Origin: Mytilus californianus | Lineage: Eukaryota > Mollusca > Bivalvia > Mytilida > Mytilidae | DNA: 64,000 nucleotides | Reading direction: 5' to 3' | Assembly (NCBI RefSeq): GCF_021869535.1 | Contig: NW_026262668.1 | Span: 11,144,348-11,208,347 of the forward strand | Shown here: positions 1 through 13,500 of the stretch, piece by piece | Layout of the letters: the number at the start of each line of letters is the position of its first letter | Position numbering within the stretch: the first letter of the stretch is position 1 | The notes under the pieces: generated by a model | Told to the model about the DNA's origin: nothing | Seen by the model: the letters and a program-made list of their open reading frames with translations, nothing else | The model's database searches: none | Position numbers and translations under genes: made by a program

Positions 1-1072
1 ATCATTCAAACCATCTTAGCATGACAAACCAAAATATATATGGTTTAGGGGTGGGGATCTTGACCACTTACAAGATATTAGAACTTTCTTAAATGGCATA
101 GGGTGGGGATGACCCCTGGGGACTAACCCTGTATTTCATTTGATTTGCTTTATCATGACAAACCAAAATATATATGGTTTAGGGGTGGGGATCTCGACCA
201 TTTACAAGATATTAGAACTTTCTCAAATGGCAGGGGGTCAGGATGACCCCTGGGGACTAACCCTGTATATCATTCAAATCATCTTAGCATGACAAACCAG
301 AATATATATGGTTTAGGGGTGGGGATCTTGACCACTTACAGGATATTAGAACTTTCTTAAATGGCATGGGGTGGGGGTGACCCCTGGGGACTAACCCTGT
401 ATTTCATTTCATGTGCTTTGTCATGACAAACCAGAATATATATGGTTGAGGGGTTGGGATCTCGACCATTTACAAGATATGAGAACTTTCTCAAATGGCA
501 GAGGGTCGGGATGACCCCTGGGGACTAACCCTGTATATTATCCAAACCATCTTAGCATGACAAACCAGAATATATATGGTTTAGGGGTGGGGATCTTGAC
601 CACTTACAAGATATTAGAACTTTCTCAAATGGCAGGGGGTCGGGATGACCCCTGGGGACTAACCCTGTATATCATTCAAACCATCTTAGCATGACAAACC
701 AGAATATATATGGTTTAGGGGTGGGGATCTCGACCATTTACAAGATATTAGAACTTTCTCAAATGGCAGGGGGTCGGGATGACCCCTGGGGACTAACCCT
801 GTATATCATTCAAACCATCTTAGCATGACAAACCAGAATATATATGGTTTAGGGGTGGGGATCTCGACCATTTACAAGATATTAGAACTTTCTCAAATGG
901 CAGGGGGTCGGGATGACCCCTGGGGACTAACCCTGTAAGTCATTCAAACCATCTTAGCATGACAAACCAGAATATATATGGTTTAGGGGTGGGGATCTTT
1001 ACCACTTACAAGGTATTAGAACTTTCTTAAATGGCAGGGAGTGGGGATGACCCCTGGGGACTAACCCTGTAT
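1..1072. repeat. 134-bp satellite, eight units
   Basis: The phrase GGGGACTAACCCTGTA recurs with GACT at 121, 255, 389, 523, 657, 791, 925 and 1059: exactly 134 bp each time, with no length change. Two sub-types (CTTGACCAC and CTCGACCAT) alternate in units 1-6. The array is cut by the left window edge and decays into unique sequence after ~1080. Confidence 0.95.
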
Positions 1073-1080
1073 TTCATTTA

Positions 1081-1504
1081 ATGGGTTTTATCATTTAGAA
1101 CATTTTCAATTAAAAAGATTGTGTCTATTACAAACGGTTTTCAATTTATAATCATTTGAAAATTAAAAAAAATAAAATCCCATAGGGTTCTATAGTAAAA
1201 CCCTCTTTTCTTTTTGCCCCTCAAAGTACCCCTTTATAAACCCCATTGCACAAACAAAACCCTGATTGCACCACTAGACATGTTAGTCTAACATATTGTG
1301 AAACCCCAAGTTAATCTGAAAAGCGGTTTTGGAGAACGGGTGCGGACAAGTTCAAATTTAAAAGCGGCGGAAGAGGAAGAGGAAGAGGAAGAGGAAGAAG
1401 AATAATAATAATAATAAGAACTGAGCAAAAACAATAAGTCTTCCCAAACTTCGTTTGGGAGACTTAATAAACTTGTCATACTACGGCGGAAAATAAATAT
1501 AATT
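1081..1504. other. AT-rich flank with GAA/AAT microsatellite
   Basis: This is mostly unique AT-rich sequence. Positions ~1370-1420 hold a purine-rich GGAAGA repeat passing into (AAT)n. No gene is seen. Confidence 0.7.
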
Positions 1505-1528
1505 ATGACAAAACTGCACACGCTAAAA

Positions 1529-2326
1529 TGTAGTACCTGCCTTTATATATCATTATTGAATTTATGTTGAAAGTGTGTAATATAAAGATTTATCTATAAG
1601 TTTTAAATGAGGTCATGGTCAGATAAGACATGTACATTTTACAACCATACCATACACCAAATTTAGTTAGCCTTTTACTCATGGTATCCATAAAATGAGG
1701 TCAAGGTCAGATGAACCATGCCTGACATGTATACCATGCAATCATTCCATACACCAAATATAGTTGACCTTTTGCTTGTTTCTGAAAAACAAACATAACC
1801 ATGAAAACTTTACATTAACTAATGAACCATGAAAAATGAGGTCAAGATCAGATGAATTCTGCGAGACTGACATATACAAGTTACACTCAGTCTATACACC
1901 AAATATAGTTGATCTATTGCGTATAGTATTTGAGATACATACTTGACCACCTTGATCACTGATCCATGAATTTGGGTCAAGGTCAGGTCAACCCTGTCTG
2001 ATGGACATGTAGACCTTGAAAGGAACCCATATACCAGATATAGATATCACATTACTCATAATAAGTGAGAAATTCACATGACAAAAAAACATAATTTTAG
2101 TCTTTAATCATTTTTCAAAAAGTCACTGAACCATGAAAATAATGTCAAGGATAATGGGCATATGACCGAATGAAACTCAATAGCATAAGGCATCTGCATA
2201 CAAGGTATGAAGCATCCAGGTCTTCTACCTTCTGAAAATATAAAGCTTTAAACAAACAGTTTACACCGTTGCCGCTGGATTGAAATCCCTGTCTCTCATT
2301 CTGCAACTTTCGTTATAGGCGAGACA
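1529..2326. mobile_element. Non-autonomous element, GGCGAGACA-ended family, copy 1
   Basis: A degenerate left end (TGTAGTACCTGC, 1529-1540) and an intact right end (TAGGCGAGACA, 2316-2326) bound divergent ~140-bp units containing AATGAGGTCAAGGTCAGATG. The second copy, at 13207-14004, has the same order and nearly the same length. No coding capacity. Confidence 0.65.
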
Positions 2327-2604
2327 AAATAAATGTAATGATATTTTGGGTTTTTCTTTTATCACAAACAAAATGGACTAGAAATTCTGTGTTTTAAACC
2401 TTAGTACCAAAGAACATTTTGATGAAATTTCATAAGATTAATAAACAAGATCTGAAAGTGCTACAAAAATAAAATTAAGGTTCTGCAGATTTAGTTGCAA
2501 TGAAAATAAAGCATTTTTCAAAAGTGCCTGCAGATGTACAATATTGAAGCCAAGAGCAAAATATCTATCGGCTGTGTGAAAACAGGCAAAATTAAAGAAC
2601 CTTA

Positions 2605-3868
2605 GTGAGCGCGCTCACATACCCCACGTCCCCACATTGTCACTGGAGAAATAAAATAACTGTAAGAAAAAAAAATTGAATCATAATTTCCTGTCCATAT
2701 GCACATCTACATAGTATGTCCTTATTATCTACAAAGTTTCATGAAATTCTGTTGTGTGGTTTCAGAGGAGTTGAGATGACAAACTGTTGCAGAGTTATAT
2801 TGAAGCAAATAAGTTCAAAGGGGCGTAACTCTTAGAAAAAAAATTGAATCATAATTTCCTGTCGATATGCACATCTACCTAGTATGTCCTTATTATCTAC
2901 AAAGTTTCATGAAATTCTGTTGTGTGGTTTCAGAGGAGTTGCGATGACAAACTGTTGCAGAGGTATATTGAAGCAAATAAGTTCAAAGGGGCGTAACTCT
3001 TAGAAAAAAAAATTGAATCGTAAATTCCTGTCGATATGCACATCTACGTAGTATGTCCTTATTATCTGAAAAGGTTTCATGAAATTCTATTGTGTGCTTT
3101 GAGAGGAGTTGGGATGACAAAAGGTTGCAGTACTATATTGGGCAAATAAGTTCAAAGGGGCGTAACTCCTGAAAAAAAAATTGAATCGTAATTTCCTGTC
3201 GATATGTACATCTACGTAGTATGTCCTTATTATCTACAAAGTTTCATGAAATTTTGTTGTGTGGTTTCAGAGGAGTTGAGATGACAAACTGTTGCAGTAG
3301 TACATTAAAGTAAATAAGTTCAAAGGGGCGTAACTCCTAGAAAAAAAATTGAATCATAATTTCCTGTCGATATGCACATCTACCTTGTATGTCCTTATTA
3401 TCTACAAAGTTTCATGAAATTCTATTGTGTGCTTTGAGAGGAGTTGCGATGACAAACTGTTGCAGAGGTATATTGAAGCAAATAAGTTCAAAGGGGCGTA
3501 ACTCCTAGAAAAAAAATTGAATCGTAATTTCCTGTCGATATGCACATCTACGTAGTATGTCCTTATTATCTGAAAAGGTTTCATGAAATTCTATTGTGTG
3601 CTTTGAAAGGAGTTTCGATGACAAAAGGTTGCAGTAGTATATTGGGCAAATAAGTTCAAAGGGGAGTAACTCTTGGAAAAAAAATTGAATCGTAATTTCC
3701 TGTCGATATGCACAACTACATAGTATGTCCTTATTATCTAAAAAGGTTTCGTGAAATTCTGTTGTGTGGTTTGAGAGGAGTTGCGATGACAAGAAACAGG
3801 ACTGACGGACTGACGGACGGACAGACAGACAGACGGACAGACAGATGGACGGACAGACGGACGGACAA

Positions 3869-3920
<52 letters not shown>
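2605..3920. mobile_element. TIR/hairpin-bounded element with 168-bp tandem units
   Basis: The left end is a perfect 14-bp palindrome GTGAGCGCGCTCAC (2605-2618) abutting ATACCCCACG (2619-2628). The right end is CGTGGGGTAT (3909-3918), its exact inverse, inside a hairpin with 16-bp arms (3887-3920). Between them are about seven units of 167-169 bp (GGGGCGTAACTC at ~2820, 2988, 3157, 3325, 3493, 3660) and a GGACGGACAGAC-type block (3799-3875). ORFs on both strands here are repeat artefacts. Confidence 0.85.
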
Positions 3921-3921
<1 letters not shown>

Positions 3922-4081
3922 AAAACTATAACACTATTAAAACAGTGGTTGATGCTTTATTTTTTATTAGCACTCATGATAACAATATTTGTGTGCATAA
4001 AATATCTATCTCAAACAACAGATCTGGTGAACATACAAGACAATGAAAGACAAACTAATACTGATCAACATCTAGCAATGG

Positions 4082-4480
4082 ACTGTAGGTTCTGAAACAA
4101 TGGTATAATGTTCAGGATTAGGCTATCAAAATACTCAACAGTTCAGGTCTAATTTGGTAAAGAACTAATAGTTGACTTCTTCTGTTTTATACATGTCACC
4201 TAATTACTAATTCAAAGTATTCTGCATAAGATTGAAATAAATTGAAACTTGATGCTAATTCTTCAAATCCAGACACTTTTATGAGTTTGCCAACATCTAT
4301 GCATAAAATTATCTTACTTGTCAACAATATGTTTGTTTTGCAATTTCAGTTGTTTTTTGCATTTTTTACAATTTGAATCTTTTCCTTCACCACCAATCTT
4401 TGTATGAAGACATATTTCTATAGACTGGATATGTAATATAAAATGAAACATAAAAACAGACTTGTTTCAGAACCTACAGT
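4082..4480. repeat. Pair of perfect 19-bp inverted repeats, possible MITE
   Basis: ACTGTAGGTTCTGAAACAA at 4082-4100 and its exact reverse complement at 4462-4480 enclose 361 bp of AT-rich DNA. No target-site duplication is obvious. Confidence 0.6.
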
Positions 4481-5142
4481 TGAACATTATATACTGAGCC
4501 TTAAAAACTGTACATGTCTTCGCTACTAAATAAACAATGCCCAGTATAACTTTTCATATACTGACAAAAATACTGTTTCTTTAATCTACATGTAAATATG
4601 TATTTCTTTTGATTATTTCTGAGATTCTAAGTGGGTTCACTGGGGGAAATACAAGAATAATAAAATATATATTTTCAAACTTCTCAATAATTTTTTTCCA
4701 ATATTAAAATCAATGTGATTGGTATATAAATATCTGATATACTTTATAGGTAACTAGATTAATATTGATCATTATGGAACCATTTGTTAAAATCAAGCAT
4801 TCCAATTAGGCAAGACGAAAGGCTGCAGTTATTAATTAATCTACCCTGTTTAAATCTTCATGTTACAATTTAACTTTTGCTTATCAATGAGGAGAGATAT
4901 AAAGTCCTTATAACTTCCCAAAACTGATCCTCGATGTTATAACATTCATAACCAACATTTTGTTCAATAAGAGGATTTGAGCAGATCACAAATCTGTTAT
5001 CTTATAACAAACGGTCAATATCAAAGTTCATTGATGCATTTGAAAGATGTATACAGCACATCAATTTATGGGAACCAATTCAGAATTTGCATATTTTATT
5101 GAAAACAATGTTTTAATTCAAACTCATTTTGAGGGTATATCC

Positions 5143-5270
5143 CTCAAATCCCCTATAAATCTTCCTCAGTACCTTACAACTGTCTCTCAAATCCCCTTTA
5201 AATCTACACCAGTTACTAACAACTGTCCCAAAATTCCCTCTTAATCTACTCCAGTTACTTATAAAACTTA
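5143..5270. repeat. Three 43-bp tandem units
   Basis: CTCAAATCCCCTWTAAATCT-type units start at 5143, 5186 and about 5229. The small ORFs read through them are not gene-like. The AT-rich DNA on either side (4481-5142 and 5271-5737) shows nothing recognisable. Confidence 0.7.
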
Positions 5271-5737
5271 AGCTGTTATTATCTCTCTCCTTTATTCGAA
5301 AAAAAATAAACAAGTAAAAAACTTTGATATAAAAAAGTAATATGAGATATTAATAGGTTAAATTTCAGATTATTTTAAAATTTGTGGTTTGAACAATATT
5401 TAATTTTGGGGACATATTTGATTTTTCATGGTTTTAATTTTTACTGATAATAAGGTGTCAAAACAATATGAATCTTGTAATTCAAAATAGTTTGTTTTGT
5501 TATAAATAAATAACAATTAAATGTAAAAGGTGCATATTTATAATATTATGTATTCAAAGCGTGTATAAAGCTGATCATATGTACTAAAGCAATGTTTGTT
5601 TCAATATGAACATATATATATAATGCCTGTAAATATTTAAAAAAGCTTTAATAATTTGTTAGGTTTGTAGAAAAAATTGGAAATCTATAACTAATGCTGA
5701 AGTGGAATTTTTAATGTACCGGTAGAGTCATTTGAAT

Positions 5738-6105
5738 AATACTGTTCTAAGGTGTGTTGTTTTAAACCATGACACAACATGATTGCTCAAAAGAAGATAA
5801 TTTCTGTTCTAAGGTGTGCTGATATAAACCATGACCCAATACAATTGAAAACAAAAGATAAATACTGTTTTAAGGTGTGCTGATAAAAACCATGACACAA
5901 TACAATTGAAAACAAAAGATAAATACTGTTCTAAGGTGGCTAATATAAACCATGACACAATCTGACTGCTTAACAGAATATCGATACTGTTCTAGTGTGT
6001 TGTTTAAACCATGACACACTATGACTGCTCAACAGTAAAAAAATACTGTTCTAAGGTGTGCTGATATAAACCATGACACAAAATGACTGCACAACAGATT
6101 TAAAA
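5738..6105. repeat. Six ~61-bp tandem units
   Basis: TACTGTTCTAAGGTGTGCTG followed by TAAACCATGACACAA recurs with starts near 5741, 5803, 5864, 5925, 5986 and 6045. Confidence 0.8.
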
Positions 6106-6990
6106 AAGAAAAAATATCACAGACAGCCAAAAAATATTACAATAAAGAATGTAAAACAGACCACAGCTGACACTCAGATGGTTTTATTTTCTTGCAGGAA
6201 TACTGTTCTTAAGTGAGCTAATTACAAAAAATAATCAGCAGTTTATCTACGTAAAACATGTAAAATACTAACAAATAACAAAACAAATAAAATACTGTAA
6301 CAAATATACATATTATCACAGCAACAATAAACAACAAACTATATTTTTTCTGTCACATTTTGGAATATTGGATTAACCATACATGTATTTGTATTATTGT
6401 CTCACATTTTTCATTAATCCAACATTTTACACTAAAACTGTAAAATTTACCACAATTTCTTCTCTAAAGACTGGAATGGTATACTGCAAACACTTATCAA
6501 TAATTTATAATGTTCATTATAATACAACTTTATCATACAAAATACATAATACAGATAATAAAATCTAATATAAGCAAAAAAATTCCAACATGTGACAAAA
6601 ACTTTACTTTAAGACTAACAGCGTGAACTTTTGAGCAAAATGGTTTTATAAGATGAAAAATATTGATGTGATGAAGTGCTATATGTTATCATGCTTCAAA
6701 TGATAGAAAAATAATACTTCATACTAAAGTCCCTGATCCCTGTGTTAAAATTCATGTCAACATAATCTTCACCCTTTTTGAAACAAACAAACAGTTATCA
6801 TATTGTGTGTATTTAGCATTTTCATTACACATACTTTAAGAGATTAAAAAAAAAAATGAACATTGTAAGTTTTAATGAAATATTGTGGTAAAAAATTCAA
6901 ACTGTGCTCTTATTAACAAACATTTAACAAAACTCTTTAAATATTAAATGTCTTCAAATACACATTTATAAACTAAAATACCTGTCCCTA
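6106..6990. other. AT-rich 3' flank of the tektin-like gene
   Basis: No gene or repeat was recognised. The minus-strand 3' UTR may extend into it. Confidence 0.5.
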
Positions 6991-7207
6991 TACTGTGAAT
7001 TCATTTTATTTTCTGGGTACCAATTTTAGTGAATGGTGAAAAAATTGTATTTTCATGGATATTACATTAGGTGGCTTTGAAATATACACTCAACATAAAA
7101 GCCTTATAAGGTTTTTGTATTTTGTTGAACAATTAGATTCATGGTTTAACCATACCAATATTATCCATGAAATTTAATAGACTCCGAATAATAATAAACT
7201 TACAGTA
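6991..7207. mobile_element. MITE-like element, TACTGTGAATT family, copy 1
   Basis: TACTGTGAATTCATTTTATT at the left and the inverse of TACTGTAAGTTTATTATTAT at the right form imperfect TIRs, flanked on both sides by TA. Related copies are at 48981-49463 and 57920-58105. Confidence 0.6.
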
Positions 7208-7371
7208 TATCATAAATAGGACTTGGACGGAATCATTTAAAAAATAACAATTACTAAAATTTTGATTTCATAACAACAAACGCATCATGCATAAAAAATA
7301 GTGTTTATAATATTTGAAGCAAATATTTAGCATTTAAAAAAATTCTATAACAAAATGTAACAGTTGTTGCA

Positions 7372-7557
7372 CTAGAATGCCTCTCCAAGTGTCCATCTAT
7401 GGTTACTTTTGCTTCGTCGCATTCTAATAATACTTCCGTCAATTCCAGCAGCTGCACTCTTACTCTTTATATCGTTACGCAATTTCAGCTGTGTTAGTCT
7501 AAGGAGACCAATATTTCTACTGGTAGCTGTGAGTGACTGTAGCAATCCATCACCTCC
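7372..7557 (-). CDS. TEKTL1: TEKTL1-like exon 6 and stop (residues 360-420)
   Basis: The terminal exon follows acceptor TTTTCAG|GGA and encodes [17 protein letters not shown], then [16 protein letters not shown], then a basic tail ending TLGEAF and TAG (7374-7372). The LxLTxxxLxxDIxxK pattern followed by an I-D pair and basic residues parallels the C-terminus of the tektin domain. No polyadenylation site is obvious close by. The nearest plausible minus-strand AATAAA is at 7010-7005, inside a MITE-like element. Confidence 0.8.
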   Translation of the reverse strand, partial: GGDGLLQSLTATSRNIGLLRLTQLKLRNDIKSKSAAAGIDGSIIRMRRSKSNHRWTLGEAF

Positions 7558-10500
7558 CTGAAAACATAAACAAAAGTACTGACATACTTGTTCATGGCAT
7601 ATAATAAGTAAATAAGTAAATGCAATCTGTGTAAAAATTACTGACTAAATCATAGAACTGGCACAATAGTAGCTGTAAATAACTATGACAAGCTAATAAA
7701 GGAGATGCAAGTCTTATAACAAAGAACCAGCATTTTGAACAAAAGTAACTGTACCTGTAGGAATTGATTGTTGGTGTTTATTTGCCACTTTCAGTACGCT
7801 TGGCTATATCATGGTCACCAATTTTTATTGGTATAGGAAGCCAGAGTACCCTAGCAGAACCACAACATTCAACAGGAAAACTGGCAATCATAGGCATTCA
7901 AGATTTGAGTCAAAACGCACCTTGCCACAAGCAGGGTTCAAACTCACAACCTGAGTGTTGACAGTCTAGTATCATCACTGTATATGAACTACTTATACCA
8001 ATCGGTAGCTGTGTACCAGGATGATAAATTTACACATGCACGCTTACCCTTATTATTTCCTGTGCTTCTGGTAGCTGTGTGCCAGGATGTCTCTGGAATA
8101 CTCTGACCATTGGACGGTCTAATCTCTCTCTTGTTGATAAGTCTGAACTAGCAACTGGACCCTATATAATAGAATGATATAATTGTGAAAACTTTTTAAA
8201 CAGTCTCATGATATAGTAAGCACAACAAAATGATAATGATAACAGCAACTAGATGGAAACATAAAACATCTGCGGGAAAATGTTTTGTCTGTTTCACAAA
8301 AATCTATGATAATACCTGGTGGTCAGATATTGTTAATGTAAACCACTACAATGTAGGCCTTAAACATGATCATTTATCAATCAGACATTGCATACTTACT
8401 AGAAAAAGTTTTATAACAGTATAACATTAACATAGTTATTGATGAATTATTTTTTTCCACAGCTGCAAATTTTCCAGATGTAAATAAACAGCTGTGCCAT
8501 GAGCGCATGATACGCCCGTCTTCTTGTGTGTGAATTTTTATGCAATAAGCATAAATAGTTTCTGACATACGAAAACCCTCTTTTTTTTTACAAAAAACTC
8601 AATATCTCAAAATTAAATTTTGAATCAAAACCAAAAAGTATACAGATCTTTAGATTAATATAACTAAGAAGTGTGTAAAATTTTAAGCAATAATCATAAA
8701 TCGTTTTTGAGATACGGCGCGACATGTGAAAACCCCCCTTTTACAAAAAAAAATCAATATCTCAAAAATAAAATTTTGAATAATCACCAAAAAGTATACA
8801 GATCTTAAGGTTAATATAACTAAGAAGTGTGTAAAGTTTTAAGCAATAATCATAAACTGTTTTTGAGATACGGCGCGACATGTGAAAAACTCCTCCCCCT
8901 TTTTTAACAAAATACTCAATATCTCTAAAATAAAATTTTGAATCATCACCAAAAAGTATACAGATTTTAAGATTAATATAACTAAGAAGTGTGTAAAGTT
9001 TTAAGCAATAATCATAAATTTTTTTTGAGATACGGCGCGACATGTGAAAAAAAACACACACCTGTTTTAGTTACTAAGTCCCGTAACTCAAAAAGTTTTA
9101 ATCTTATTTTCACCAAAAAGTATACAGATCGTTTGACCATCATAAGAAACAACTATGTTAAGTTTCATGAAATTTGGATAAGTCATTCTCAAGTTACGGT
9201 GCGACATGTTTACGCTGGACAGACAGAGGGACACCGGACATTTGTATACCATAATACGTCCCGTCAAAAATTGACGGGCGTATAATAATATGTTTTGAGA
9301 TTCTGCTATCAAAGTAAGAACTGATCAAATCAATGGAAAATTGATCAGACAGACAATGCTCAAAAAATTTGACAACCTATGAATGTTCATATTTTCGAAA
9401 CAGTATATTAATGATGTTATAACAGCTAATATTACAAATGAAAAAAAAAATGATGTAACATAAACAGCATGAAATATATTTGTAAGAATCAGGAAGTTAC
9501 TGAAACATAGTGGACAAAACTTTAAACAAAAAAAAAATCACATTCAAAAGTAGTAAATATTGTTTTATATATTGTTTAAATACTACTTAAATAAAATACA
9601 AAACAAAACATTATTTAATTCAATTCAATAAACTTTATCATTCTTTCAACATTATAGCAAATACCACCTGATTCTTACAAACATTAACAACATATAAATA
9701 AAACAGAACAATTAACAAATTAGAATATAGTTATAATGTAAGAACCTTTATTATATTCATCAAGAGTTTATTTTCCTGTTGATTAAAAAAAAAACATTCC
9801 TTGTTACATATAGATTCAGCAAATTAAAGAATATTGTATTAAGTGCAATTGTTTCAAAATTATATTTTTATGATCAAAGCCTTAGTTTGAAACTCAAAAT
9901 ATATGTAAAATATTGGGAAATATATTTGCTGTTTAATTTTTATTACAGCTTTCAAAAAATGAGAATAATGTTTAGGACTGCAGGTTTTCAAACAGTCCAT
10001 GCCCAACAATAATGAATTTAGATTCCAAAGTATCAATCACCTCATTATGAATCATTTTTCATTTTGAATTAAATTAACAAAAAGTAGACAAGTTGAAAAG
10101 GTCAGTAAACCTACAATCAAGCAGACATGTCTTTCCTCGTGATGTTTTCTTCAAATCTTTATACTTTTTTGTCCATAGGGTCAATTGCAAAATGCCTAGG
10201 TACTGACATGAAATAAAATGCCTTTCTTTAAAAAATTCTCAATAAAAAAAAATTTGAAACTATTGAGATAAGAAACAATCACAGTTGAACTAAGGTGGAT
10301 TTGACTATTCTTATTAGACCCCTTTTGGTCATATAGCATGTATAGATCCTTAAACTTTCAAGTATTTAATCATCCTCAGCTTTCACATTTTTGGATTTGA
10401 ATGTTCCAAGTGATGAAGGTTAATCCAGAAAAGTGCTTCTAATACACCAATTTTATATAATGCTATTTTCCTTTTTAAGGAAATTTCAATTTTCCAAAAA

Positions 10501-13500
10501 CAGTTGGTTTGGTACAAAAAATATGACTGAAGTTTATTATAACACCTACCAGTGTATAACTCCTGGCCTTATCTGTGGCATCATACCATCTCTGTGCTCT
10601 GTGCATACCATGACGGTTCTCTCCAAAGCTCACACCAAGATGTTGCTGCAATATTAATATAGCATTAATAGGAAACAGATATTTAAAATTTTACAATTTA
10701 TTCAATAAATTTGATTTAAATTTAAATCTCTGATTTCTGTCATAAAACTTCAAGACTTCTAATTATTCATTACCAATATTTATCTTATATGATTGTAAAG
10801 AATACTGGACAATAATGTCCTGAGTAGTATATCATTTTGCATAAAAATGCAAGTGAAAAATTATATATGTGTATTTAAATTCATGCAATAACTTTTTAAT
10901 TGTACAGCAAAACTTTTAAATCAAACGATAAACAGATCACACAGATAATAAAATGGGGTTACTTTTGTAAGTTCCCCTCACCAAAAAAGGTTCCCCATTT
11001 ATGATTTTTCTTATTACTGAAATCTTGTGTGGTTTAAATGAGTTTGAACCTTTCTATATAAATTTGAAGTGGATCTGACATAAAATGTAGGTGCTAACAT
11101 GGGGACAAGAAATTACACAAGCTATTTCAACAAGTCCTCTTGCAAAAAAAAGTTATCCCATTTTAATTTTTTTGACTATCAAACTTATCCATAAATAAGA
11201 AGATCAAACAAAAAAGGAAGGAGCTGCCATGGTGAAATTAAAATGAGAACATACAGACTTGTTAAAAACCATTATTCAAGGCATATATAAACATAATTGC
11301 AGTATTTTATATCTTTATCCAAAATTAAATTTACTGATAATTACGAGTAATTTCAAATGAAAAACTAAATCTTTTTCACTCAGCCATAGCCTTTTAAATT
11401 TTTTTTTAATGATTTAATGACTGATCAACGCGATGAAAATGCATGTTTTGTATATAAACAACCATTTAATATATAAAATTAACAAAATGGATATATTCTC
11501 CTTTGAATTATTTCACATTTTATCATACCAGGGCCTTTTATAGCTTACTGTAAGGTATTGGTTTTACTAATGTTGAAGGCTGTACTGTTGACCTTTTATT
11601 GTTCACAACTTTGTCCTTTGGTCTTTATGGAGAGTTGTTTCATTGGAAATCATTACACATCTCATTAATTTTATGTGTCATAATTATGTCTCAATTGCAG
11701 TTATATAATATTGTGCAGTTATTATTTGTGATGGAAAAGCACCTTATCATAAATAACACTTATAATGGTTATCAAAGTTATGATGTAATATTCGGCTGGT
11801 GGTTATTTATTTTGGATAATCAAGTTTTTAAAGTACTTTGTTGAAGGATTTATAATGAATATAATTCACTACAAAATTACTACATGTACATTTATGAGAA
11901 CAATTGCAGTCATGAGGGTTTTTTACTATGAAACAATTACTTGGCTACGAAAAACTCTTCCTATCAAAACCAGCCAATTAACTCATGTGATCCTTTTTAC
12001 CGTTGCCAACTTTGATACAATATCAAATATGAATAAAAGGAATACAATTCATCAATGTAACAGCAACCAAACAAATAAGCTCTGACATAAAAAACATGAA
12101 GAGGGCAACATACAATCTTCAGAAAGCATGTATGTCATAATATATGCTGCAAAATATGATATGTTAATTGTTAACCTATCACTTCATTTGACAAAATTAC
12201 CTAATAGTTTAGCATGTTTAATAGTGATGTACCTTGAGTGTAACAGTCTCTGATAACTTCTGTGTCAATCCATCGTTTACAGACTTGTGTGCAGCTTTCT
12301 GTAATTTATCAGTTCTATCAATGGCTTCCCTCAGTTCCCGTCTAAGGTATGCAGATCTAGCCCTTGCATCGTCAGCATCAGCCAATGCCTGATCTGCTTC
12401 AGGAGTGAATGGACCCAAAGGATCAGGTAAATTTGAATAATTCATGCGTGAATATCTGCCATCTTGGACACTCTTACTACGACGCATACCTGAGCTGGAC
12501 ATGTTGGACATCGCACTGTTGACATTTGTGATGGAGGACAATGAGTGGTTAAGGAGGTCAAGAACACGGGATCTTTCTTGTAAGACAGCAAATAAACGTT
12601 TTCTGGCAGCATCTAATACCTAAAAAATAAAATTGAAATTTTAATAATGATTGAACAACAAGCAGATACAGGTACACAAAGTTTAATACACAATCTTATT
12701 TCTTTCTTATTTTTCTTCCCACACAAAATATTTAATTTTATTACTTCCTTAGAAATGTGAAATAATCCTAATATGGATGTCATATGGCGTTATCATCTTT
12801 AAAAAAAAATTAAATCTAAGAGACATTGAAGGTGATTATTTCTGAGTGTACCATTTATTTTGGTTCCATATACTTTGACATTTTACTGTATAATGAAATC
12901 ACTGGTCCAGAGATACACTTATTTTCTACTGAATAGATCATGTTTACTAAACTTATAGTATTGACAGAATAATCATATCAACAATATCCTTTATTGACAC
13001 TAAGATAGCATTATGATATAGGGATGGGAGATAACTCTCACTTTCCTTGTTTCGTTTTGTAACTCTTTTCTACCATGAAATAGTGACTTACCTTAGATAA
13101 ACATTTCCTGTAATAATCTATTAGTTACATGTCAAAAGAAAGGTATTATGTGATGAGAGTAAATAAGAAGTTTTGTATGTTTTTAACAAGAGTGCACATG
13201 CTGAAATGTCTCACCTGCTTTACTGACCATTGATTTTATGTTAAAGTCTTAAAGATAAAAGCATCACAGAAACTCAGGTCAGATAAATGCTGTCAGACAG
13301 AAATATACACCTTACAATTTTTTATACACAAAATAAACTGAACATTGACCAATGAACCATGAAAATGAGGTCAAGGTCAGATGATACCTGCCAGATAGAC
13401 ATATACACCTTACAATCATTCCATACACCAAATTATAGTTGACCTATTGCTTATAGTACTTGAAAAACAGACCAAAACCCAAGAAAAACTTAACACTGAC

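Noticed and set aside
1-1072. CRISPR-like array
   Set aside because: The whole 134-bp unit repeats, with no unique spacers, in what is clearly animal DNA.
3402-3920. Several ORFs on both strands with repeated peptides
   Set aside because: They follow the 168-bp units and the GGACGGACAGAC block of a non-coding element, and occur in different frames in adjacent units.
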